A stretch of DNA of 64,000 nucleotides, taken from the NCBI GenBank assembly GCA_009887095.1, contig QXYC01000004.1, positions 46,520 through 110,519 on the forward strand. Reading direction: 5' to 3'. Below are positions 22,236-31,160 of this stretch, one piece after another. Source of the stretch: Candidatus Poseidoniales archaeon (lineage in GTDB: Archaea; Thermoplasmatota; Poseidoniia; Poseidoniales; Poseidoniaceae). Each line of letters begins with the position of its first letter. Position 1 is the stretch's first letter. Both the position numbers and the translations under genes were made by a program. Under the pieces are notes generated by a model, which searched no databases, was not told the DNA's origin, and saw only the letters and a list, made by a program, of their open reading frames with translations.

Positions 22236-24017
22236 TTAGCCTCGCAAACGTGCGAGCAAGTCATCGATGTGGTCAATTTTCCCTCGAGCAGATTTCACAC
22301 GATCTGCTGCATCTGCGACCGACGCTGCCACTTCCATCTCAGGTTCGGTTTCTCCCGTATGGTCAACAGGCTTGAACGCTTCAGCAAGCGCCTTCAGTTC
22401 CGTCACAATAGCGTCCACTTGTGTGTCAGAAATCATGATTCCAGGTGCTATGCGAGGGATTTCAGCAGGTGAGATGAAACCAAGTTCAGCCCCAATGATT
22501 CCTGCGCATGCCAGGATTCGTGGTCGAAGGTCGGCGGTGTTGACTTCGTAGCCTCGTGATTCAAGGAAACGAATAACGAGCGCTTGTTGAGGTTCGCTGA
22601 AGGTACCCTCACTGCTTTCGAGAATGGTCTCGACGAGTTCTTCGAATGCAGCTATGTTCCGCTCCAATCGGTCAAGTGTGCTGCGTTCCGTTGTCGAAAG
22701 GTGGACTGCTCCATGCTGAAGGATGCGCAAGATACGATTTCTTCGTGCAATGGCCGGATCTTGGAGGGCTTGGGCTTGGTTAATGTCCACATGTAAGTCA
22801 AACAATGCGTGCAATCGACCTGAAACGCTTGGGATTGAAAGGTCAAGGCCCATTGAACGACCAACATCTTCGAAGGCCATTCGTGCTTTGACAAGGTCGC
22901 CGCTATGGGAGGCAAGCGTGTCATCGAGTTGACCTCTAAGACCCTCTCTTGAATTTTCAAACACACGGAGCGCTTCTCGTTCCCGCCACGAATTTGGCAT
23001 CGCATGCATGGCTTGTTTCTCGGTTTGTGAGCGGTACTCTAAGTCCATGATGGTGGTCCGAATTGTGTCTTGGACCGCAGGAATTTCTGTGGCAAAGCCA
23101 TGTGATTTGAGGCTTTGAATGAAGGCGTTGAGGTCATCGGGCTCGCTTGTGCTGCTCACTGCCAAAAAATCTCGACCGGCTGCCTCGATTTCTGGAAGGC
23201 GTGCCTTGAGGTCAAGCAAGGATGATTCCACTTCGAGCGTGTGTTCCTCTGCACCGGGTTCGGCGACTTGGACCATCGAAGGTGCGGGTTCACTTTCAGC
23301 ACCGTCGTTCCCGCCCCTTCGGAGGGCTTCATCGAGGGTTGAGGCAATCGGTGCCTTGGAAACTTGAATGCCTTCTTGAGCCAATTCGGTGCGAAGTTCG
23401 GTTTCCTCTTCAAACGTCCAACCTTCAGGATGTTCCGAAACAAATGTTTCAGCAGCTTCGATCACTGCTTCATGGGCGTCAGATGATGGTTGTGCGGGTG
23501 CCACTGGCGATGGGACAGGTGTTGCAGGCGATGGCAATGCCTTGGCGTTCGTTCTCGGCCGGCGCAGGCTTTTCTTGACCTTGCCCCACCCGCCATCTTG
23601 TGAGGCAAGAACACCGGCCACTCGGACCAAGAGTGCTTGCTTTGCACCAGAAAGTGGCAATTCCAAAATTTTACACATCGCATGCAATTCATCCCGAGTC
23701 ATTGAATCGAGTGATTCCGGCACGAGGCGCTTTGCATCGTGGTTGAGGTGAAGATAGAGTCGTTGCCTTCGTGCTCGAAGAGATCCTGATTTCTTAATTC
23801 CAAAGACGCCAAGGAGTTCCCCAAGTTCGTTGTTCATGAGGTTTCGAATGCCCTCTGGCGAAAGGTCCCATTCGTCAAGAATGAGGTGTTGGATGAGTCT
23901 TGCTCGGAGGGTTTCCACTGAACCAGTTTTTGGAAGGTTGTAGGCAACTGCGACTTCCTTCAAACCGTCAAACCGGGCTTGATAGAGTTCGGATAGGAGT
24001 TCCCCCTTGTCGACCAT
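22236..24017 (-). CDS. SAP-repeat protein with long helical C-terminus
   Basis: A 593-residue protein with three SAP-like helix-extension-helix motifs in its first 135 residues. They include LKEVAVAYNLPKTGSVETLR, LGELLGVFGIKKSGSLRARR and LHAMCKILELPLSGAKQALL. SAP motifs usually bind DNA. A proline-rich linker (SPATPVPSPVAPAQPSS) and a long, mainly helical and acidic region follow, ending in a coiled coil (KSARGKIDHIDDLLARLRG). The ATG at 24017 is supported by GGAAGGTG just upstream; the frame is open to 24161, but a TATA-like ACATATACC lies there. The protein is divergent from the coiled-coil gene at 24186. A chromatin or segregation-scaffold role is possible but unproven. Confidence 0.7.
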   Translation of the reverse strand: MVDKGELLSELYQARFDGLKEVAVAYNLPKTGSVETLRARLIQHLILDEWDLSPEGIRNLMNNELGELLGVFGIKKSGSLRARRQRLYLHLNHDAKRLVPESLDSMTRDELHAMCKILELPLSGAKQALLVRVAGVLASQDGGWGKVKKSLRRPRTNAKALPSPATPVPSPVAPAQPSSDAHEAVIEAAETFVSEHPEGWTFEEETELRTELAQEGIQVSKAPIASTLDEALRRGGNDGAESEPAPSMVQVAEPGAEEHTLEVESSLLDLKARLPEIEAAGRDFLAVSSTSEPDDLNAFIQSLKSHGFATEIPAVQDTIRTTIMDLEYRSQTEKQAMHAMPNSWREREALRVFENSREGLRGQLDDTLASHSGDLVKARMAFEDVGRSMGLDLSIPSVSGRLHALFDLHVDINQAQALQDPAIARRNRILRILQHGAVHLSTTERSTLDRLERNIAAFEELVETILESSEGTFSEPQQALVIRFLESRGYEVNTADLRPRILACAGIIGAELGFISPAEIPRIAPGIMISDTQVDAIVTELKALAEAFKPVDHTGETEPEMEVAASVADAADRVKSARGKIDHIDDLLARLRG

Positions 24018-24185
24018 CACAGCACCTTCCTTTGTGTTTCGGCTCAAAGGGGTATATGTGCCTTCGCCGTGATGCGATGGCCAAATTGCTGTTTCCACGA
24101 TGGATGAATCATCTTCAACGGTAAAACCGAGCACGAATTTAATGATAGGCAATGGTTTCAATACCCGTCGACCAAATTGCCGTTT

Positions 24186-24764
24186 ATGGGCAAGACGGTC
24201 AAGGCAACGAAATCAGGCTTACGGGACGCTCATGAGATGGTTGCTTCCTTGAAGGAAATGATTCAAGCCGATCTCCGGAAGCAACGGTCAGGTTTTGAGG
24301 AAGCGCTTTCTTCCAGACTTGACATGGCAGAAGATGTCATCCTTGAATCAGCCAAGGCCAAAGTGGCCATAATCGCTGGTGTGGGTGTTATGCGGAAGGA
24401 TCTAGATCGTGCCCAACGCAAGTTTTCAAAATCCAATGATGTCGAAGAATTGCGGTCCACCCTCATTTCCCTCTCAAATAAACTTGGTAAGTTACGCTCA
24501 ACAAATAACAAGGTTGTTGCTTCGCTCGGCACCGTCCTGAATCCAACCCTCTCAGCCGTTGAAGTGGTGGAACGCTTCGCTTCGGATTTGCAACGCTCCG
24601 CTGGCACATGGGAGCGCCATGGTCGAGAAATCGATGATGCCATTATGGAACTCTGCCAAGACAATCAGCCAGCAGAAATGGTTGAACTTGAAGCATATAT
24701 CGCTAGTCAAGGATACAGCGTTTTACTCGGTGAAGCTCACTCTTCTTCTGATGAATCTGAGTGA
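24186..24764 (+). CDS. Helical coiled-coil protein of unknown function
   Basis: A 192-residue, mostly helical protein with no membrane segment. It is basic at the N-terminus (MGKTVKATKSGLRDAHEM) and rich in heptad-like patterns across residues 15-150. It ends in an acidic serine tail (SSSDESE). The ATG at 24186 is preferred over the TTG at 24177. It shares a divergent promoter region with the SAP-repeat gene and overlaps the convergent HemC-like gene by 28 bases at its 3' end. Composition and size recall small structural partners of DNA-organising proteins, but nothing specific can be claimed. Confidence 0.6.
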   Translation: MGKTVKATKSGLRDAHEMVASLKEMIQADLRKQRSGFEEALSSRLDMAEDVILESAKAKVAIIAGVGVMRKDLDRAQRKFSKSNDVEELRSTLISLSNKLGKLRSTNNKVVASLGTVLNPTLSAVEVVERFASDLQRSAGTWERHGREIDDAIMELCQDNQPAEMVELEAYIASQGYSVLLGEAHSSSDESE

Positions 24765-25855
24765 TCTTCGCTGAGGTTGAGCAGTGCAGGTCTTGCATCG
24801 CTGAAATCCTCAGGGAGCCCGATGTGCAATCTTGGAATCTCTTCGTGTTCAGTTTGCATGAGGTCGAGGAGGATTTGGAATTCTCTGAGCACAGATACCA
24901 TTCCCATGTGACTCTCTTCGACGGGGCAGACTCGTTCGGCACCTGCCGTTACCGTTCCGTGATGATTGAGGGTTTCAATTCTCATCTCCAACCTTGGTCC
25001 TGCAACCTTGATTCGATTGTCCACCCCAAGCACGCTCTCGAGGGTGTGTTCGTCCTTCGACCTGTTCGCTTCTCGAAGGATGGCTGCAACCTTGCGTTGT
25101 TCGACGAAGATGCCTATGATTGAATGGAGTTCTTCTGGAATCGAAGCGAGGAAGGCAACTTCCATGCGGTGTGCTATGTAAGCGCCGTTATCGCACATCG
25201 GTTGGACCGTTGCGCTCGGGAAACCGTTTCGCGCAACAAGAAGTGTAAACCCGTGCAATGGGGGTGGGATGAAATGGGTTCGTTCGGGGTTGTCCCGTTG
25301 GAGACCAAGTGTGTGTCTTCGTGCCTTGTATCTCAGGGCTCCATGTTCGCCGCGGTCAACAATATAACCATCCAGTGCACCGTCTTGGCGAAGTTCCTCC
25401 AACCAAGGCACACGGTCTTCTTCATCCATGGTTGCAAACGCTTCTCCCTTTCCGATCGAATCTGCAAACGACTGGGAATTCATGAGGTTCAAATCTGCGC
25501 GCAACCGCCTCATCTGACGGCGCAAGAGCATGTGATCACAAACGACGACGGCTTTGGATTGAAGGTATTCTGGTTTGTCTTCAGAAACAATGACCCAAGT
25601 GGGCTCCCTTCGTGGAAGAACGCCAATAATTTTCAAGCCATCGTGGTCCAAATCCTTCCATTGATGGGCGCTCATTGCGAGGAAATCACCATGGCCGTCT
25701 TTGAGGGCCTCAATGGCACTTTCCATGTGAGGAACTTGCTTCATAATGAAGTCGAATTTGTTGCGGTTTGTTTCGATTGTTTTCTCAATCTGCCGACGCA
25801 CTCCGTCCCTGTTTGACGGCGTGGTGAGGACCTCAAGGCGTACCTTTTCTGTCAT
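24737..25855 (-). CDS. Degenerate hydroxymethylbilane synthase (HemC) homologue
   Basis: A 372-residue protein that by eye aligns along HemC (porphobilinogen deaminase). EALKDGHGDFLAMSAHQWKD matches the catalytic-Asp region, and the block GLKIIGVLPRREPTWVIVSED follows as expected. MLLRRQMRRLRADLNL matches the SLRR substrate-binding segment. In domain 3, however, the Cys that carries the dipyrromethane cofactor (usual context GGCxxPxG) is replaced by SIPEELHSIIG with no cysteine. The usual SSLRR serines are also missing. It therefore probably does not make hydroxymethylbilane. The ATG at 25855 follows GAGGTGA. The C-terminus is acidic (SEDHSDSSEEE). The homology claim is moderate and needs a profile search. 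Confidence 0.5.
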   Translation of the reverse strand: MTEKVRLEVLTTPSNRDGVRRQIEKTIETNRNKFDFIMKQVPHMESAIEALKDGHGDFLAMSAHQWKDLDHDGLKIIGVLPRREPTWVIVSEDKPEYLQSKAVVVCDHMLLRRQMRRLRADLNLMNSQSFADSIGKGEAFATMDEEDRVPWLEELRQDGALDGYIVDRGEHGALRYKARRHTLGLQRDNPERTHFIPPPLHGFTLLVARNGFPSATVQPMCDNGAYIAHRMEVAFLASIPEELHSIIGIFVEQRKVAAILREANRSKDEHTLESVLGVDNRIKVAGPRLEMRIETLNHHGTVTAGAERVCPVEESHMGMVSVLREFQILLDLMQTEHEEIPRLHIGLPEDFSDARPALLNLSEDHSDSSEEE

Positions 25856-25858
25856 CAT

Positions 25859-25868
25859 TTCACCTCGG
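25859..25868 (-). promoter_or_regulatory. Shine-Dalgarno for the HemC-like gene
   Basis: On the minus strand GAGGTGA lies just before two consecutive ATG codons at 25858 and 25855. Spacing favours the second and rules out the open frame further upstream. Confidence 0.6.
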
Positions 25869-25937
25869 CGAGGATTGCTCCTCACATTACAAGGGCGGAG
25901 ACTACCGGTTAAGAAGGGCACCGTTGTAGGATGTTAC

Positions 25938-26921
25938 GTGGCGAACATTGGTTTGGAAGCGAGTGACCAACTCGAAGTGATGCGTCTCCATGTTGACGCA
26001 GCCCTCGAAGCACTTGTTGAAGACGAGATTGAGCAGGGTGCCGGCCAGGTGGCTGAACTGTGTGCGTCGATGCTTTTGGCAGGTGGAAAACGCCTCCGAC
26101 CTCTGCTCATTTTGCTTGCTCATGAAATTGCAGGTGGCCAAGATGCCGAGGAAGTCATGCCGTTGGCCCTGGCATTCGAAATGATTCACACCGCCACGCT
26201 CGTCCACGACGATATCAATGACGAGGCGGGGTTGCGCCGAGGGGTTCAGACCATCCACACAAGAGCCGGTCTTGCAAAAGCCGTCATTGCAGGAGATTGG
26301 TTGTTTGTCCAAGGGTTCGGTCTTGGTGGCCGCTACGATGAACACATTGTTCGCCTTATGGCGAAATGTTGTGCCGACATTGCCATCGCTGAATTCCACC
26401 AACTCGATCACGTCCTCAACTTGGCAACCTCTCCAGAGGATTACCTCGCCATCGTTCGAGGCAAGACAGCCGGTCCTTTTGCAGCCGGTTGCCAAGCAGC
26501 CGGACTTGTTGCTGGATTGACCGAGGAACAAGCGGCAGGTCTTGGTCGGTTTGGAATGGAACTTGGTATCGCCTTCCAACTCGTTGACGATCTGTTGGAC
26601 TTGAGAGGCGACGAACGAATGGGCAAGCCACGTGGTGCAGATGTTCTCGAGGGGAAGATGACCCTGCCGCTGATTCATGCGTTGACCCTCTCCCACGGAA
26701 AGGAAAGGCAGCGATTGGCAACCCTCATCGAATCCTTTAGCGATGAACACTTCGATGAACTGATGCAACTTTTGGAACGCTCAGCAAGTTTGAGCTACGC
26801 TGAAATCCTGGTCAAAACACATCTTGAGCGAGCCGTTTTGGAATTGGACGCTTTCCCCGAAAGTCAAGCCAAGAGCCTGATGCTCCACATCACGGGGTAT
26901 GTAATGGCGCGACATACGTGA
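25938..26921 (+). CDS. Polyprenyl (geranylgeranyl) diphosphate synthase
   Basis: A trans-isoprenyl diphosphate synthase of about 327 residues. The first aspartate-rich motif is in LVHDDINDEAGLRRG (about residues 89-103), the second in FQLVDDLLDLRGDE (about 214-227). The family motifs GGKRLRPLL and KTAGPF are also present. It elongates allylic diphosphates with IPP, supplying C20 or longer chains for archaeal ether lipids. The neighbouring geranylgeranyl reductase (9 bases downstream) fits. The start is uncertain: GTG at 25938 gives a normal N-terminus, ATG at 25980 is the alternative. The HemC-like gene is divergent with about 80 bases between. Confidence 0.9.
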   Translation: MANIGLEASDQLEVMRLHVDAALEALVEDEIEQGAGQVAELCASMLLAGGKRLRPLLILLAHEIAGGQDAEEVMPLALAFEMIHTATLVHDDINDEAGLRRGVQTIHTRAGLAKAVIAGDWLFVQGFGLGGRYDEHIVRLMAKCCADIAIAEFHQLDHVLNLATSPEDYLAIVRGKTAGPFAAGCQAAGLVAGLTEEQAAGLGRFGMELGIAFQLVDDLLDLRGDERMGKPRGADVLEGKMTLPLIHALTLSHGKERQRLATLIESFSDEHFDELMQLLERSASLSYAEILVKTHLERAVLELDAFPESQAKSLMLHITGYVMARHT

Positions 26922-26930
26922 GGTCATCTT

Positions 26931-28076
26931 ATGGCTCGAAAGGAAATCAAACATCGGCAGGTCATCATCGTTGGAGCAGGGCCTGCGGGCGCTGCGTGTG
27001 CACAACGTCTGGCCGAAGATGGCATTGATGTGCTGATGATTGAACGGCGTTCCATTGTTGGAAATCCGGCACAGTGCGGTGAATGCATTCCTAACTGGGG
27101 TGAGGTTGTTGGGACCTTTTCGAACCTCGATGATCACACTTGGCTGTATGATTACTTCCAATTCCCCGACCGCCTCAAGCTCCACAACTTGGATAACATG
27201 AGGGTTTTTCTTCCATCGGGAAAAGCCTTCCATTTCGACCTCGACGCCTTCGCAGGCCACCGTTTGCATTTTGATGGATACCTGTGTGACAAAGCCATTC
27301 ATGCGGGGGCAGAAGTTCAAATGGACGAAGCAATGACACGGATTCAACACCAAAGCAAATCCAACAGGGATGTTCTTGTAACCACAAAAGGACGCTACAC
27401 GTTCGATTTTCTGATTGACGCCAGTGGCTCTTTGGCCCATGTGGGACGACTTCGGCACGGTGATGATGAGCGCTATAGACCTAAAGACCAAGTTCCAACA
27501 ATGTACGCCCAAGTACAAGGTGATGTCCCGGAAACATTCGATGTGTTCCTCGGTTCAGTCGCTCCATCAGGCTATGCGTGGATTATTCCGAAGGGCCCAA
27601 AGACAGCCAACGTTGGCTTGGGTGTTCGAGCAGGTTACCTGAAGGGCAATCTCAAGGAACATTTGCAAGCTTTCTGCGACGAGTTGGGCTTCGAAGTTCT
27701 CTCGTGGGGTGGCGGTTGGATCCCAATGGGTGGTCCAGTCAAGACGATGGTCGATGGTACAACCCTCGCTATTGGGGACGCTGCAGGTTTGGTTATGCCG
27801 AGCAATGGCGGCGGTATTTCTCAAGCCATCATATCGGGGTGTTTCGCAGCGGAAGCCATTCTCGACCACTTGAACACGGGTGCCCCGTTGACTGCCTATG
27901 AAGACAGGCTTCGTGCCTCGCTTGGAAGAGCCCTAAAGAATTCCTTGAGGACCAAGAATTTCGGTTATGCTTTCTTCAAGGGCGATCTCATCACCGAAGG
28001 AATCCTTCGTATTCTAGGGCCAATTGGTGGCATCAAACGGGCGATGGAATGCGACAAACCCGTCTGGCTGTTCTGA
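26931..28076 (+). CDS. Geranylgeranyl reductase (digeranylgeranylglycerophospholipid reductase family)
   Basis: A 381-residue flavoprotein that saturates the isoprenoid chains of archaeal membrane lipids. The FAD-binding Rossmann motif VIIVGAGPAGAACAQRLAED is at residues about 10-29. The family motif near the active site is PAQCGECIPNW (about 46-56). The second FAD motif is in TLAIGDAAGLVMPSNGGGIS. The C-terminal region is membrane-associated in homologues. It probably shares an operon with the preceding prenyl synthase. Confidence 0.9.
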   Translation: MARKEIKHRQVIIVGAGPAGAACAQRLAEDGIDVLMIERRSIVGNPAQCGECIPNWGEVVGTFSNLDDHTWLYDYFQFPDRLKLHNLDNMRVFLPSGKAFHFDLDAFAGHRLHFDGYLCDKAIHAGAEVQMDEAMTRIQHQSKSNRDVLVTTKGRYTFDFLIDASGSLAHVGRLRHGDDERYRPKDQVPTMYAQVQGDVPETFDVFLGSVAPSGYAWIIPKGPKTANVGLGVRAGYLKGNLKEHLQAFCDELGFEVLSWGGGWIPMGGPVKTMVDGTTLAIGDAAGLVMPSNGGGISQAIISGCFAAEAILDHLNTGAPLTAYEDRLRASLGRALKNSLRTKNFGYAFFKGDLITEGILRILGPIGGIKRAMECDKPVWLF

Positions 28077-28150
28077 GTGTTGGATAAATCTGCATAATTC
28101 CCAACGATGCCATCGGTTGGTTCAAGTCCCATCGTTGACACAGGTGTACC

Positions 28151-28648
28151 ATGCGCAGCATGCGACGGGCGGAAAAGAACGAGGCCGTGAGCCCCGTCAT
28201 TGCCACCGTTTTGTTGCTAGCAATCACCGTCATGCTTTCGAGCATGGTTTTCGTTTTGATGCAAGGTGCTCTTACAACCACTGAAAAAAGCGCACCTCAG
28301 GCGACGGTGAGTGTTCGCGGTCTGTCGAACGGCTTCCATGTGGTTCGTCTCACAAGTCTTGACCAAACAATCGACCCCGCAAAATTGCAGTGGAACCTCG
28401 CCCCGGATTCTTCCGCAGATGGCAACCCCCTTGGAGGCAAGGTCGCTGATGCTGACGTCTATGGCCTGATTGGCGCAAATGTCTCGTTCCATGATCGTGA
28501 TGCTGGATACTCTGTCAGCCAGGGTGATTATTTTGTCATAGATTCAACGACGATTGGTTCAGATTCCGGTACGTGGCGCTTCAAGTTAGTAGATACTAAC
28601 TCTCAAAGCGTGTTGGTCAATGTGATGTTGCCGCCGATGGATGTTTAA
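28151..28648 (+). CDS. Archaeal type IV pilin-like protein
   Basis: A 165-residue protein with a class III (type IV pilin) signal. The basic N-terminus MRSMRRAEKNEAVSPV is followed by the hydrophobic helix IATVLLLAITVMLSSMVFVL. The SPV motif just inside the mature part is typical of the archaeal pilin N-terminal (DUF1628) family. The rest is a beta-rich head. A prepilin peptidase would cut before the hydrophobic helix. It may be a substrate of the secretion ATPase/T2SF machinery at 19.7-22.2 kb, though it is 6 kb away. TATA-like elements lie at 28083-28101. The stop abuts the convergent moaA stop. Confidence 0.82.
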   Translation: MRSMRRAEKNEAVSPVIATVLLLAITVMLSSMVFVLMQGALTTTEKSAPQATVSVRGLSNGFHVVRLTSLDQTIDPAKLQWNLAPDSSADGNPLGGKVADADVYGLIGANVSFHDRDAGYSVSQGDYFVIDSTTIGSDSGTWRFKLVDTNSQSVLVNVMLPPMDV

Positions 28649-29653
28649 TCATCCACCAATGAACGACATCTCAATCTTTGAGACAGGTTGGTCATGTTCG
28701 TTTCGTTGCTCGGAATACCGGTCTTTGCGCTTCGTCCAGATTGCTTTGATAGCCGAGGTAAGATCGACTTTCTCGGCTCCGAGGCGAATCATTGAGCGCA
28801 GATCGTTGCCGTTTGTTGCGAACAAGCATGTGTAGAGTGAGCCGTTCGCAGAAATCCTTGCCCTTGAGCAATCGCCGCAAAATGGTGCGGTGACAGATTG
28901 AATCATCCCGACCTGTTGCCCGCTTTCTGTTTGCCAGCGTTTCGCTACATCAGAAGGGTGACGAGGGTCAACCGGTTCTAATTGGCCGATTGTGTTGGAC
29001 AATGTTTGGCGTATCTCTTCACCTGACACAACAGATTCCATGTTCCATTGGTTGGTGGTGCCTACATCCATGAACTCGATGAAGCGTGGGACCAGGTTTC
29101 GCTCGTGAGCCATTTTTGCGATTGCACCGACTTGATTTTCGTTGACGTTTCGTTGGACCACCATGTTCACTTTGACTCCGAGGCCAACACTCAGTGCCGC
29201 ATCGATTCCTTGGATGACTTCTTCAGGGGAGTGGTCTGTGTCGCCCATGGATTTGAACACGTCCTCATCCAATGCATCAAGGCTTACAGTGACCCGGTTT
29301 AGCCCTGCCTCTTTGAGTGTTTTAGCGTGTTTAGCGAGGAGAATGCCGTTTGTGGTGAGGGCTAAATCCAGTTGAGAATCGAGTGCTCTCAACATTTCAA
29401 TCAAAATGGCAATGTCCTTGCGGATGAGTGGTTCACCTCCAGTGATTCGTATTTTTCGGAGGCCAAGCGGGCGCATTGAGGAGGCGATGTTAGCAATCTC
29501 CTCATAGGTCAAAATCTCCGTTTTGTCTAGGAACGCATGATCTGTTCCAAAGTGCTCCCTTGGCATGCAATATCGACACCGGAAATTACAGCGGTCGGTC
29601 ACAGAGATACGCAGGTCCAGCAAAGGACGGTGCAGCGCATCAAGGTGGGCCAT
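28649..29653 (-). CDS. moaA: GTP 3',8-cyclase MoaA (molybdenum cofactor synthesis)
   Basis: A 334-residue radical SAM enzyme for the first step of molybdenum cofactor synthesis. The SAM-binding cluster motif CNFRCRYCMPREHFG is at about residues 22-36. The C-terminal cluster motif is in FCGDCSRARISANGSLYTCL (about 275-294), with the third Cys of the CxxCx13C pattern present. The ATG at 29653 (MAHLDALHRPLLDLRIS) is chosen; the longer open frame upstream overlaps the divergent aroA promoter region. Its stop touches that of the pilin gene. Confidence 0.93.
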   Translation of the reverse strand: MAHLDALHRPLLDLRISVTDRCNFRCRYCMPREHFGTDHAFLDKTEILTYEEIANIASSMRPLGLRKIRITGGEPLIRKDIAILIEMLRALDSQLDLALTTNGILLAKHAKTLKEAGLNRVTVSLDALDEDVFKSMGDTDHSPEEVIQGIDAALSVGLGVKVNMVVQRNVNENQVGAIAKMAHERNLVPRFIEFMDVGTTNQWNMESVVSGEEIRQTLSNTIGQLEPVDPRHPSDVAKRWQTESGQQVGMIQSVTAPFCGDCSRARISANGSLYTCLFATNGNDLRSMIRLGAEKVDLTSAIKAIWTKRKDRYSEQRNEHDQPVSKIEMSFIGG

Positions 29654-29801
29654 GGCCTGTGCTGTTGCTTCTCGGTCTTTATGCTGTGTTGCAAGGGTTG
29701 ATGGGCAAAGGGAGGCTGGAGGATGTATGGGCAAGCGTTGGTCGAAGCGCTGGACCTCGAGTGGGAAAGGCCATCGCCGCAACGATGTGCATGCTCTGCG
29801 C

Positions 29802-31160
29802 GTGACGCCGTGCGCCTCACTTGACCCGGTTCGTTGGGCGCTTCCTCCATCGAAAAGCCACCTCATCCGGGCCCTTCTCTTGTCTGCACAATCCTCTCAA
29901 CCGGTGGAACTTCTCAATGTTCGTCATGCAGGAGAGGACGCACGGGCCATGCGTCGATGCCTCCAACAACTTGGGATTTCCATTGAAGATTACAACATCG
30001 ATGGTCAACGCCTCACGCAAGTGAACCCGGTTCATTTTGAACACCACCCGGATGCAGTGAAATGGGTGGTTCACGGGGCAGGTTCGTCCGGTTTCAAGCG
30101 TCCAGCAACTGTTCTCAATGCCGGCAACTCTGGTACAACGCTTCGTTTGCTTGGAACTCACGCTGCCATGATTGGAGGTCCAGTCATGCTCGATGGCGAT
30201 GGATCGCTCCGAAAGCGTTCATCTGCGGAACTTTGGGGCACCCTCGAACAAGGCGGTGCCACGGTGTCGGTTGGAATGGGTGAAGAGCGCCTCCCTGCCC
30301 TCATCGAAGGGCCCATGGATGCGGCACGACTTGGCAATGGCATCTCCCTTGATATTAGCCGCTCAAGTCAACCGATGTCCTCGTGGATTCTGGCAGCGCC
30401 TGGGCTTCCCTGCGAAGTCAATCTCCGACTTGAAGGAGAGGCCGTCTCTTCCCGCCATGCACAACTCAGTCTCCGGCTGCTCCGCATGTTCGGTGGCCAA
30501 GCTTCGAAGGGTTCAGGAGAGCTGACTCTCAAACCATCCTCTCTGGACAAAGTCGAGCAGTACTCGATTCCCGGCGATGCTTCAATGGCGGCCTTTTCTC
30601 TCTTGGCCTGTACGGCCCTCGGTCGCAACGTGGAGTTGACTGGCTGGCCAAAGGCGGAAGATGCTATTGGTCACGAAGTGCTGCATGAGAAGGCCAAAGC
30701 GCTTGGCATTGAATGGGTTAGTTCCACCCTAACAAACATCGACGCCGAGGGACCAGTTGACTTGGACCTCAGAGATGCCAATGATTTGCTTCCTCCACTG
30801 GCAGCAGTGCTCGCTCTCAATCAAGGTGGCGTGCTCAAAGGTGCAGCCCACGCAGCATATAAGGAGAGCAACCGTTTGAATCGAACCGCAGAAATTCTGC
30901 ATCAATTCGGCATGAAGGCAGAGGTCACAGAAGATGGTTTGCTGATTGAAGGTGGTCAAAACCCTTCGACACCGAATCGCCCAGTTGAGACACACGACGA
31001 TCATCGATTGTTCATGACGGCAGTTCTCTTAGCATCAAAATGCGGTGGAGACATTGTCGGCCAAACCCTCCATTTGGTCGCCGATGAACCCTTCCTTGAC
31101 AGGTTAAAGGCAGCGGGGATTGGCGTCGAGCGTGTTACGCTTCCGCCTCTTGACGACTAG
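29802..31160 (+). CDS. aroA: 3-phosphoshikimate 1-carboxyvinyltransferase (EPSP synthase)
   Basis: A 452-residue shikimate-pathway enzyme transferring the enolpyruvyl group of PEP to shikimate 3-phosphate. Substrate-binding motifs are ALPPSKSHLIRALLLSA (N-terminal), LNAGNSGTTLRLL, and IPGDASMAAFSLLA; the C-terminal motif is ETHDDHRLFMTAV. The GTG at 29802 is chosen because it puts the PPSKSH motif near residue 15. Upstream frame is open but would overlap moaA. The gene ends in CTAG, sharing its stop with the convergent mutL. Confidence 0.92.
   Translation: MTPCASLDPVRWALPPSKSHLIRALLLSAQSSQPVELLNVRHAGEDARAMRRCLQQLGISIEDYNIDGQRLTQVNPVHFEHHPDAVKWVVHGAGSSGFKRPATVLNAGNSGTTLRLLGTHAAMIGGPVMLDGDGSLRKRSSAELWGTLEQGGATVSVGMGEERLPALIEGPMDAARLGNGISLDISRSSQPMSSWILAAPGLPCEVNLRLEGEAVSSRHAQLSLRLLRMFGGQASKGSGELTLKPSSLDKVEQYSIPGDASMAAFSLLACTALGRNVELTGWPKAEDAIGHEVLHEKAKALGIEWVSSTLTNIDAEGPVDLDLRDANDLLPPLAAVLALNQGGVLKGAAHAAYKESNRLNRTAEILHQFGMKAEVTEDGLLIEGGQNPSTPNRPVETHDDHRLFMTAVLLASKCGGDIVGQTLHLVADEPFLDRLKAAGIGVERVTLPPLDD

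Noticed and set aside
25902..26768. Open frame of 288 codons antisense to the prenyl synthase
   Set aside because: The sense strand carries both Asp-rich motifs in place; the antisense product has no recognisable features.
29565..29801. Longer aroA or moaA N-termini through the divergent region
   Set aside because: Both extensions overlap each other and have no similarity to the families; the motifs are correctly placed with the shorter starts.
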